A stretch of DNA of 8,418 nt. It comes from Ignavibacteriales bacterium CG12_big_fil_rev_8_21_14_0_65_30_8. GTDB taxonomy: Bacteria > Bacteroidota > Ignavibacteria > Ignavibacteriales > Ignavibacteriaceae. Positions 1-5,879 of the stretch are shown here, one piece after another. The notes beneath the pieces are model-generated. The model searched no databases and was not told where the DNA came from. It saw only the letters and a program-made list of their open reading frames with translations. Position numbers and translations under genes: made by a program. The stretch is taken from positions 1-8,418 of the forward strand of contig PFGS01000006.1 of assembly GCA_002783525.1 (NCBI GenBank). The letters run 5' to 3'. Numbering within the stretch: position 1 is the first letter of the stretch; each line of letters begins with the position of its first letter.

Positions 1-2
1 AA

Positions 3-218
3 TCAAAACTTATAAATTCCAATTTTGATTTTTCAGCTATTGCCAGAAAAGTTGTCATCAAACAAATAACTGCAGATGAAACATATAAATGTTCAGGTGA
101 CCATGTGTTAGGAATTCCTTTTTCAAATTCCGGTGGCGTGGCAACATTTATAGAAGGGAAGCCATCAGAGGATAATACTCCTAATCTTCCTTCTTTCCAG
201 GTTACACTTGTTTTATAA
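3..218 (+). CDS. C-terminal fragment of an unrecognised protein (5' end outside window)
   Basis: Reading from base 3, one frame stays open for 71 codons and stops at TAA 216-218; the other two plus-strand frames hit stops within the first 30 bases. The fragment alternates short hydrophobic and polar stretches, with KVVIKQI near residues 16-22, a glycine/serine-rich turn (FSNSGGVATF) and a beta-like end (FQVTLVL). It has one cysteine and no membrane segment. The composition would suit the last strands of a beta-sandwich domain, but I do not recognise the family and assign no function. The start lies upstream of the window, so domain content and any signal peptide cannot be judged. The next gene is 182 bp downstream and appears to have its own promoter, so this is probably a separate transcription unit. 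Confidence 0.6.
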   Translation, partial: SKLINSNFDFSAIARKVVIKQITADETYKCSGDHVLGIPFSNSGGVATFIEGKPSEDNTPNLPSFQVTLVL

Positions 219-292
219 TAGTGTGTTGTTTCCATATTTCCTTTTTTTTTATTTAATGTGATGTTTCTTTTTGCAATTAGATTCTAAGTGAG

Positions 293-321
293 TTGACATA
301 ATAAATCAAAGTTATTATCTT
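293..321 (+). promoter_or_regulatory. Candidate sigma70-type promoter for the Rrf2 regulator gene
   Basis: A perfect TTGACA at 293-298 is followed 17 nt later by TATCTT at 316-321 (4 of 6 matches to TATAAT). It lies about 80 bp upstream of the regulator ATG. Transcription would start near 328, inside the candidate operator at 321-344. The -35 match is good and the -10 is only fair. If the organism uses a Bacteroidota-type primary sigma factor, this consensus may not apply. Confidence 0.4.
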
Positions 322-344
322 AATAGGAGTAAAATATCTGATTA
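321..344 (+). promoter_or_regulatory. Degenerate operator-like site upstream of the Rrf2 gene
   Basis: Aligned without gaps to the perfect palindrome at 847-870, this stretch matches at 17 of 24 positions. The right half is nearly intact: an 11-mer, AATATCTGATT (333-343), is identical to 859-869. The left half matches at only 5 of 10 positions. The site would overlap the transcription start of the proposed promoter, as expected for autorepression by an Rrf2 regulator. The 8-mer TATCTGAT also occurs by chance inside lgt (near 6099), so the half-site alone is weak evidence; position and the longer match carry the case. Confidence 0.35.
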
Positions 345-400
345 TATCATTTAAATAAATTTACATATTTTGGGTATTAAATTAACCATCATTTTATAAA

Positions 401-832
401 ATGACTATAATATTTTCAAAAAAATGTGAATACGGACTTCAAGCCTGTTTGTATTTAGCTGCTAACAAAAAGGATGAAGTTTATACCTCAGATGAAATTG
501 CAAAGCAGTTAAAAATTCCCAAAGAGTTTGTCTCAAAAATTTTACAAAGTTTAACTGCAAGCGGACTTATTTCATCAAAGAAAGGAAAGAATGGTGGATT
601 TTCTTTAGCTAAAGATCCCCAAAAAATTAAACTTATAGATATTGTTGCAGCTATTGACGGATTAGACATTTTTGAAAATTGTGTTTTAGGTTTTCCAAAT
701 TGTTCATCTGATACACCTTGTCCGGTTCATAATAAGTGGGGTGAACTAAGAACAAAAGCTTATCAAATGTTAACTGAAGAAACTTTAGATGTATTTAAGG
801 AAACAACATTAACTAAAATTAATAATTTATAA
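401..832 (+). CDS. Rrf2-family Fe-S transcriptional regulator (NsrR/IscR-like)
   Basis: This is a 143-residue cytoplasmic DNA-binding regulator of the usual Rrf2 length. Residues 1-70 form the winged helix: FSKKCEYGLQACLYLA is the typical first helix, DEIAKQLKIPKEFVSKILQSL holds the recognition helix-turn-helix, and SKKGKNGGFSLAK is the wing. A cluster-binding loop follows with Cys94, Cys101 and Cys107 (C-x6-C-x5-C) and a CPVH motif that puts His110 three residues after the last cysteine, as IscR does with His107. Glu10 occupies the place of the Asp8 ligand of NsrR, and Cys9 is beside it. Family members sense NO, iron or cluster status through a [2Fe-2S] or [4Fe-4S] cluster. The next gene encodes RIC, so NO/oxidative-damage sensing is the best inference. 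No Shine-Dalgarno precedes the ATG, but the alignment fits this start. NsrR versus IscR versus another subgroup cannot be settled from sequence alone. Confidence 0.93.
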   Translation: MTIIFSKKCEYGLQACLYLAANKKDEVYTSDEIAKQLKIPKEFVSKILQSLTASGLISSKKGKNGGFSLAKDPQKIKLIDIVAAIDGLDIFENCVLGFPNCSSDTPCPVHNKWGELRTKAYQMLTEETLDVFKETTLTKINNL

Positions 833-846
833 AATTTTTTATAGTA

Positions 847-870
847 AAATCAGATAATAATATCTGATTT
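847..870. promoter_or_regulatory. Perfect inverted repeat, candidate Rrf2 operator in front of ric
   Basis: The arms AAATCAGATA (847-856) and TATCTGATTT (861-870) are exact reverse complements separated by ATAA. The site ends 22 nt before the RIC start codon and begins 14 nt after the regulator stop codon. It is not followed by a T-run and is too A+T-rich to be a convincing terminator, so a protein-binding site is the better reading. The adjacent Rrf2 regulator is the obvious candidate ligand; this is inference from position, dyad symmetry and the related site at 321-344. Confidence 0.6.
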
Positions 871-892
871 AATAAACTTTAATGGAGCTGTT

Positions 893-1627
893 ATGAATCA
901 AAATAATTTTTTAGAAAAAACTTTGTCAGAAATAGTAACTGAAAATTATAAATATGCAGATATTTTTGAAAAGCATAATTTAGACTTTTGCTGTAACGGA
1001 GATGTAAATTTTTTAGATGCGTGCAAAAAAAATAACATTGATTCTTCTGTTTTAACAGAAGAATTAAATGGAATCAGTAAGCAAAAGAAAGATGAAAATA
1101 ATTATGAAAATTGGAAGTTGGATTTTTTGGTAGATTACATTATAAACAATCATCATAAATATGTAACTGAAAGCATACCAAAAATTAATGAACATCTTAA
1201 TAAAATAGTAGAAAAGCATAGTGATAATCATCCGGAACTTTTAGATATTCAAAAGTATTTTTCAATTGTATATAAAGATCTTCAAATGCATATGATGAAA
1301 GAAGAAAAAATATTATTTCCTTATATCAAACAGATGGTATTTGTTCAGGATGGTAGTTCAAAAAAAGAAGCTCCTTATTTTGGAACTATAAAAAATCCAA
1401 TTAATATGATGGAAGAAGAACATAAAAATGCAGGTGATCTTTTAAAAAAGATAAAAGATATTTCAAATAATTATACTGTTCCGGAAAATGGTTGCAATAC
1501 ATACAAAGTAACCTTAGAAGGGTTAAAAGAATTTGAAGAAGATCTTCATAAACATGTTCATTTAGAAAATAATATTTTATTCCCCAAATCAATCAAATTA
1601 GAGGAATTATTATACTCTTCAAATTAA
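893..1627 (+). CDS. ric: Iron-sulfur cluster repair di-iron protein RIC (YtfE/ScdA/DnrN family)
   Basis: This 244-residue cytoplasmic protein has both domains of the full-length RIC family. The N-terminal ScdA_N (DUF542-like) domain, about residues 5-60, carries the hallmark DFCCNGD with Cys33-Cys34. The C-terminal hemerythrin-like four-helix domain, about residues 75-235, carries the expected di-iron ligands: His88 (in NNHHKYV), His133 and Glu137 (HMMKEE), His177 (EEEHKN), and His221 and Glu225 (HVHLENN). These correspond by eye to E. coli YtfE His84, His129, Glu133, His160, His204 and Glu208. The family restores Fe-S clusters after nitric oxide or peroxide damage, and some members also reduce NO. 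A GGAG at 884-887, five bases before the ATG, supports the start. The gene is 60 bp downstream of an Rrf2 regulator with a perfect palindrome between them, so NO- or cluster-responsive derepression is likely. Length and residues look intact. Confidence 0.95.
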   Translation: MNQNNFLEKTLSEIVTENYKYADIFEKHNLDFCCNGDVNFLDACKKNNIDSSVLTEELNGISKQKKDENNYENWKLDFLVDYIINNHHKYVTESIPKINEHLNKIVEKHSDNHPELLDIQKYFSIVYKDLQMHMMKEEKILFPYIKQMVFVQDGSSKKEAPYFGTIKNPINMMEEEHKNAGDLLKKIKDISNNYTVPENGCNTYKVTLEGLKEFEEDLHKHVHLENNILFPKSIKLEELLYSSN

Positions 1628-1717
1628 CATCCTGACGATTTAATAAACTATTCGTCGAAATAATTAACCGTTTGTAGAATGTAGGTTGTTATTTTTATTA
1701 AATATTGAATCTTTGTA

Positions 1718-1749
1718 TTTGGAATTAAAAGATTTTCGTTAATTCCAAA
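1718..1749. repeat. Perfect 11-bp inverted repeat upstream of the TPR gene
   Basis: TTTGGAATTAA (1718-1728) and TTAATTCCAAA (1739-1749) are exact reverse complements around a 10-nt loop. The structure lies 36 bp before the TPR start codon and about 90 bp after the ric stop. No T-run follows on either strand, so it is not a canonical intrinsic terminator. It could be an operator, a 5'-UTR hairpin of the TPR mRNA, or a weak barrier after ric. No function can be assigned. Confidence 0.5.
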
Positions 1750-1785
1750 ATGCTTTAAAACTATAACTATTGTATCGAAGATAAT

Positions 1786-2268
1786 ATGGAAAGGAGTCAA
1801 GAAAAAGACTTTAATGAATTAATTGGTAGGGCAAAGGAACACCATTTAAAAGGCGAACTTGATATTGCAATTGCACAATACACATCACTTTTAAGTAAAC
1901 ATGCTACTTCTGAGTTACATTGTTTATTAGGTTGGGCATATTATTTAACAGGTAATTTCAATGATGCAATAAATCAATGCAGATATGCAATAGAATTGGA
2001 TGCTAATTATGGCAGTGCATACAATGACTTAGCCTGTTATCTTATTTTTGAAAAAAGAGATGATGCCGCAATTCCTTGGCTAGAAAAAGCTGTTGTGTTA
2101 GAAAATTATTCAGAAAAGCATTTACCTTATTATAACTTAGGTAGAGTTTACGAGAAAAAAGGAATGTGGTTTATTGCTAAAAAAAGTTATGAAGCATCAC
2201 TTTCATTAATGCCTGATTATGAAAAAGCTAAAACAGCATTGAATAGAATATATGGGTTCTTGAATTAA
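1786..2268 (+). CDS. Small tetratricopeptide-repeat (TPR) protein
   Basis: The 160-residue product consists almost entirely of TPR units, here placed at about residues 8-41, 42-75, 76-109 and 112-145. Units two to four show the TPR pattern best: LLGWAYYLTGNFNDAINQCRYAIELD, YNDLACYLIFEKRDDAAIPWLEKAVVLE and YYNLGRVYEKKGMWFIAKKSYEASLSLMPD. There is no signal peptide or membrane segment, so it is probably a cytoplasmic protein-interaction scaffold; the partner is unknown. The ATG lacks a clear upstream Shine-Dalgarno, and an AAGGAG falls just inside the coding region (1791-1796). No in-frame ATG, GTG or TTG follows at suitable distance, so this start is kept. A long gap separates it from ric, which argues against co-transcription, and it converges on the minus-strand gene with 6 bp between stop codons. 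The TPR assignment is firm; the role is not. Confidence 0.87.
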   Translation: MERSQEKDFNELIGRAKEHHLKGELDIAIAQYTSLLSKHATSELHCLLGWAYYLTGNFNDAINQCRYAIELDANYGSAYNDLACYLIFEKRDDAAIPWLEKAVVLENYSEKHLPYYNLGRVYEKKGMWFIAKKSYEASLSLMPDYEKAKTALNRIYGFLN

Positions 2269-2274
2269 AAATTT

Positions 2275-3975
2275 TTATGATTTCATTCTCAAACCCTTTT
2301 CTTCGTGGATAAAGAGCCAGCTACAGATCCTTCCTATATTTAATTCTTCATAATTATTCCAATAAGTTTTTGTTCTTACATGAGTAGAACTAGTATCGCT
2401 ATCTGAAATAGCTTCTGCTTCTTTAATTAATTCAGATAATCTTTTTTGCCATCTTTTTATATTACTTGTTCTTAGATCTACCCAACCCTCAGTAGCCCAT
2501 TTTTCTTTATTTTCTTTTGTAATGACTAATTCGTTCTCACCTCTGAATGGAGGTATTTTTATATTCTCAGCCCGAAGTAATGTATTACCATCAGGTAAAA
2601 GAATTGGTATACCTATTGATATTATTTGATTACGAAGTGTATCATTTGTTACAATGATATTATTACATTTTTCTGATAGACTTTTAACGTTGTCTTTTAT
2701 AACATCTTTCATTGATTTATGGATCAAACTTATCAGATAAATTTCGTACAGCAATTTTGAAAGTCTTGGAGGACCCAATAATTCAAAAGCCACACTATCT
2801 ACACCATTAATTTTTTCTAACTCATTTAGTTTATTTACTGCAGCGTGTTGCATATAACCTGCTCTATATGTAGGCTCCATTGTAGCATGGTCTAGTGAAC
2901 TTACAATATCATGGCCGGTATTACCGCCTCTTATTTCAAAAATAACAACATCAGCTATTTCTTCGGGAGTTACAAATTCCATTTGCTTTTGTGCAGTGAT
3001 AGTTTCAAATTCACCTTTTGAAAAAATTCCATTTTCACCGGTATCAATAAAAACTGATTTTAAAACTTTACCTGACTTTTTATATTTTTGATTTGTTTTC
3101 AGTTCTAATTTTTTATTTAATTTTACAGCCTGTGTTAAAGGAACATCATATAATTCTATTGGTTTTCCATTTCGTTTAATTTCCCCAAATTCAATTTTTT
3201 TCCAAGCAATTGCACCTGTTGGTTTAATCTCTTTAGTAATTGGTCCTTCAGGAGTTCTTGCCATTAAAAATAATAATAAAGTATGTGCACCTGCAATAGA
3301 AGATTTACTTAATAAAACTCTTGATGGTTTTTCTTCACTATGAGTGTATGGAATATTAAGACCCATTCCACCCGTACCGCTTGTTCCAATTTTTATATAG
3401 GTCTCTGTATTAACATTAATCATACAAGTATAAAGTAGTTGAACGTGTCTTATTAATTGTGGAATATAAAGTGTACATAATAACATTTCTGTACTTGAAA
3501 TTATATCTTCATATTTAGCTTTGTTCTTAATTTGTTTTGAAATATGTCTGTAAGAAGTATAAATATCCTGATATGCTATTGCTGTAGCTGTGTTTATACA
3601 ATCAATTATTATATCCGGTTTATATTTTTTAGTAAGTGTATAGAGTGAAGATTTTTTTAATATCTCATCAGAAAGTTCATCCATAATGTCCGACATTAAA
3701 ACCTTTCTCTTTTTGGGATCGGATAAGATTTCACCTCTGGGTATATTTTTAAATTCATTTCTTACAAAAACATCTCCACCCAAAGGGACAAAATAATTTT
3801 TTCCTTTTTCAGGGAACTGTTCATGTAAATTTTTAACAGCTTCTTCTGCTTCTGATAACCTTAATGAAGATATAATTATACGTGATGGATTACTCTTGAT
3901 AATTTTTTTAGCTATTGCACTTCCAACTAAACCAAAACCGCCAAGAATTAGTACAGATTTATTTCGGATATTCAT
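2275..3975 (-). CDS. Large SDR-like NAD(P)-binding Rossmann protein of unknown function
   Basis: This encodes 566 residues. Residues 6-40 are a clear Rossmann beta-alpha-beta: SVLILGGFGLVGSAIAKKI gives G12-x2-G15-x2-G18, as in extended short-chain dehydrogenases and epimerases. The second strand ends IIISSLR, with no acidic residue and Arg39 nearby, which hints at NADP rather than NAD. Further SDR-like landmarks are DIIIDCINTATAIAY (121-135, where SDRs carry NNAG or similar) and IKIGTSGTGG (195-203, with Ser199 at the place of the catalytic Ser). Next comes SRVLLSKSSIAG (218-229), where Lys224 could be the active-site Lys but the Tyr four residues before it is Val220. The rest (about 300-566) is not recognised; it has a Gly/His-rich stretch near 349-380 (GGNTGHDIVSSLDHATMEP) and no membrane helix. 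An AAGGGG (3980-3985, minus strand) precedes the ATG. It is a single-gene unit, divergent from ptsN. The substrate is unknown. Confidence 0.85.
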   Translation of the reverse strand: MNIRNKSVLILGGFGLVGSAIAKKIIKSNPSRIIISSLRLSEAEEAVKNLHEQFPEKGKNYFVPLGGDVFVRNEFKNIPRGEILSDPKKRKVLMSDIMDELSDEILKKSSLYTLTKKYKPDIIIDCINTATAIAYQDIYTSYRHISKQIKNKAKYEDIISSTEMLLCTLYIPQLIRHVQLLYTCMINVNTETYIKIGTSGTGGMGLNIPYTHSEEKPSRVLLSKSSIAGAHTLLLFLMARTPEGPITKEIKPTGAIAWKKIEFGEIKRNGKPIELYDVPLTQAVKLNKKLELKTNQKYKKSGKVLKSVFIDTGENGIFSKGEFETITAQKQMEFVTPEEIADVVIFEIRGGNTGHDIVSSLDHATMEPTYRAGYMQHAAVNKLNELEKINGVDSVAFELLGPPRLSKLLYEIYLISLIHKSMKDVIKDNVKSLSEKCNNIIVTNDTLRNQIISIGIPILLPDGNTLLRAENIKIPPFRGENELVITKENKEKWATEGWVDLRTSNIKRWQKRLSELIKEAEAISDSDTSSTHVRTKTYWNNYEELNIGRICSWLFIHEEKGLRMKS

Positions 3976-4064
3976 AATGCCCCTTATGATGAATAAAATA
4001 GTTATTAAAATTAAGATTTGTAAAGCATATAGGCAATCAATGTTCTTTAATATATTATTTTAAA

Positions 4065-4093
4065 TTGATATACTTTAATTGTATTTGTAAATT
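4065..4093 (+). promoter_or_regulatory. Possible promoter of the ptsN-hisS-lgt-rlmB operon
   Basis: TTGATA (4065-4070, 5 of 6 to the -35 consensus) and TAAATT (4088-4093, 4 of 6 to the -10) are separated by 17 nt, about 50 bp before the ptsN-like start codon. In DNA this A+T-rich, such matches arise by chance, so the call is tentative. The 169-bp divergent intergenic region must hold promoters for both directions. It also has an A+T-only dyad, ATATATA/TATATAT, at 4101-4116. I found no convincing minus-strand promoter for the SDR-like gene. Confidence 0.3.
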
Positions 4094-4144
4094 AGCATTC
4101 ATATATAGTTATATATTAAATTTTGTTTTTATTAATGGAGCAGT

Positions 4145-4615
4145 ATGAAAGTAAGTGAAATATTAAAAACTGAAAATATAATTCCCAGCTTAAAAGCTAC
4201 CACAAAAAAAGATGCTATAAATGAACTGATAGATTTATTTAAAAATGATGAAAGAGTAATAAATTTGGAAGAGATAAGAAATTCTATTTTTAGCAGAGAA
4301 GAAATTATGTCAACCGGAGTTGGTAAAGGATTTGCGATACCTCATGGAAAAACAAACGCAACTACGGAAGTACTTTCAGCTTTTGGTATTGCCAGAACAC
4401 CTATTGATTTTCAATCATTAGACGGAAATCCAGTACAATTAATTTTTTTACTCATTGGCAGAGATAACATGGTTAGCATGCATATAAAACTTTTAAGCCG
4501 TATCTCAAGACTTATGAATGAAGATGAGTTTAGAAAAAAATTATTAAATACTGAAACATCTGAAGAATTATATAAAATATTTAAAGAAGAGGAAGAAAAG
4601 CTAATTCTTGTTTAG
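4145..4615 (+). CDS. ptsN: PTS EIIA domain protein, fructose/nitrogen type (PtsN-like)
   Basis: The 156-residue protein is a single EIIA domain of the fructose/mannitol/Ntr class, the usual length for PtsN. The phosphorylation motif STGVGKGFAIPHGKT (56-70) contains His67, equivalent to His73 of E. coli EIIA-Ntr. VQLIFLLIGRDN (97-108) and HIKLLSRISRLM (113-124) are the conserved core strand and helix. Such proteins accept phosphate from HPr or NPr and usually act as regulators (potassium transport, phosphosignalling) rather than in sugar uptake when no EIIB or EIIC is nearby, as here. It is cytoplasmic. The context AATGGAGCAGTATG gives a good GGAG (4137-4140), nearly the same leader as ric. 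It heads a tight operon; hisS starts 12 nt after its stop. The symbol rests on domain type and standalone layout. A partner EI, HPr or sugar permease may lie elsewhere, so a role in sugar PTS cannot be excluded. Confidence 0.88.
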   Translation: MKVSEILKTENIIPSLKATTKKDAINELIDLFKNDERVINLEEIRNSIFSREEIMSTGVGKGFAIPHGKTNATTEVLSAFGIARTPIDFQSLDGNPVQLIFLLIGRDNMVSMHIKLLSRISRLMNEDEFRKKLLNTETSEELYKIFKEEEEKLILV

Positions 4616-4627
4616 CAATTTATTTTT

Positions 4628-5875
4628 ATGATCAAAGCAATTAAAGGAACTAAAGATATTCTTCCTGATAGCATCCGGAATTGGAAATATTTTGAAGATG
4701 TAATTACTTCCGTTTTCAAAATTTATAATTATGAAGAGATAAGAACTCCAATATTTGAAGAGACTTCACTGTTTGCCAGAGGAATCGGAGAAGCTACTGA
4801 TATAGTCGGTAAGGAAATGTACACTTTTGAAGATAGAAGCAAAACAAGTGTTACATTAAAACCGGAGATGACCGCTTCAGTTGTTCGTGCATTTATTGAA
4901 CATTATTTAGGTAAAAGACAACCCTTTAATAAACTTTATTATATATCACCAATGTTCAGGCAGGAAAGACCACAAGCAGGAAGACTAAGGGAATTTCATC
5001 AATTTGGTGCTGAAGCATTGGGTAGCGGCTCACCTTTGCTTGATGTTGAAATGATAAATATTGCATATGACATTCTTAAAGGAATGGGATTGAAAGACCT
5101 CACCATAAAAATCAATTCACTTGGTACTCCGGATTCGCGTAAAAATTATACTAAAGTATTAAAAGATTTTTTAAAGGATAAAGAAAATTTACTTTCAACT
5201 GAAAGTAAGGATAGAATTAAAAAAAATATTTTAAGAATTTTTGACAGCAAACATAAAAATGATATCAAGGTGATGAAAAACGCACCAAAATTATTAGATT
5301 ATTTGGATAGTGAAAGCTTGGAAGATTTTGAGCAAGTTAAATCAATATTAAAATCTCTAAAAATTCCTTTTGAAGTTGATGCGTCATTGGTGAGAGGATT
5401 GGATTATTACACAAAACTAACTTTTGAAATTATCAGCGGAAAGGTCGGCTCTCAAAGTGCTCTTTGCGGCGGCGGAAGATATGATCTGCTAGTTGAACAA
5501 CTTGGTGGGGAACCGACACCCGGAACCGGTTTTGCAGCCGGAATGGAAAGAATTTTAATGGCCTGTGAAAATGAAAAATCATTTGAAATACAACAATCAT
5601 CAATTAAATTATATATAGTTTGTTTGGATAAAAATTTAAATGCAAACGCCTTTAGTTTTGCACAAACTTTAAGAAGCAATAATATCTCAGCAGAAATTGA
5701 TTATTTAAATAGAAGTGTAAAAGCACAAATGCGAGATGCTAACAAACTGAATGCTGAATATGTACTATTCTTTGGTGGTGAAGAATATAAAGCTAACAAC
5801 GCACAATTAAAAAATATGGCATCAGGCGAACAGGAAATAATTTCACTAGATAATGTTTTAAACAAAATAAAATAA
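4628..5875 (+). CDS. hisS: Histidine--tRNA ligase
   Basis: This class II aminoacyl-tRNA synthetase attaches histidine to tRNA-His using ATP. At 415 residues it matches the bacterial length. N-terminal IKGTKDILPD (5-14) is the family opening. Motif 1 lies around EEIRTPIFEETSLFARGIGE (36-55). Motif 2 is MFRQERPQAGRLREFHQFGAE (109-129), with the ATP-binding arginines. The histidine-specific motif LVRGLDYYT (254-262) carries Arg256, matching the catalytic Arg259 of E. coli, and ALCGGGRYD (278-286) follows. Motif 3 is PGTGFAAGMERIL (298-310). Residues 325-415 form the anticodon-binding domain. All catalytic landmarks are intact. The start fits the conserved N-terminus although no Shine-Dalgarno is visible in the A+T-rich 12-nt gap after ptsN. 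The lgt start follows 4 nt after the stop, so translation is probably coupled. Confidence 0.98.
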   Translation: MIKAIKGTKDILPDSIRNWKYFEDVITSVFKIYNYEEIRTPIFEETSLFARGIGEATDIVGKEMYTFEDRSKTSVTLKPEMTASVVRAFIEHYLGKRQPFNKLYYISPMFRQERPQAGRLREFHQFGAEALGSGSPLLDVEMINIAYDILKGMGLKDLTIKINSLGTPDSRKNYTKVLKDFLKDKENLLSTESKDRIKKNILRIFDSKHKNDIKVMKNAPKLLDYLDSESLEDFEQVKSILKSLKIPFEVDASLVRGLDYYTKLTFEIISGKVGSQSALCGGGRYDLLVEQLGGEPTPGTGFAAGMERILMACENEKSFEIQQSSIKLYIVCLDKNLNANAFSFAQTLRSNNISAEIDYLNRSVKAQMRDANKLNAEYVLFFGGEEYKANNAQLKNMASGEQEIISLDNVLNKIK

Positions 5876-5879
5876 TATT

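Noticed and set aside
242..250. Run of nine T after the first partial gene, as an intrinsic terminator
   Set aside because: No G+C-containing stem lies immediately upstream; it is a bare T-tract in A+T-rich DNA.
481..669. Minus-strand open frame of 62 codons inside the Rrf2 gene
   Set aside because: It overlaps a well-supported conserved gene, lacks recognisable domains and has the composition of an antisense shadow.
1401..1592. Minus-strand open frame within ric
   Set aside because: Shadow of the hemerythrin-like coding sequence; no ribosome-binding site or family resemblance.
1634..1656. GACGA...TCGTC hairpin after ric as a terminator
   Set aside because: The stem is only 5 bp with a 13-nt loop and no T-run follows.
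4101..4116. ATATATA/TATATAT dyad as an operator
   Set aside because: Low-complexity A+T sequence of this length is expected by chance here.
5452..5679. Minus-strand open frame within hisS
   Set aside because: Lies opposite the conserved GGGRYD and motif 3 region of hisS, which explains its proline/serine-rich translation.
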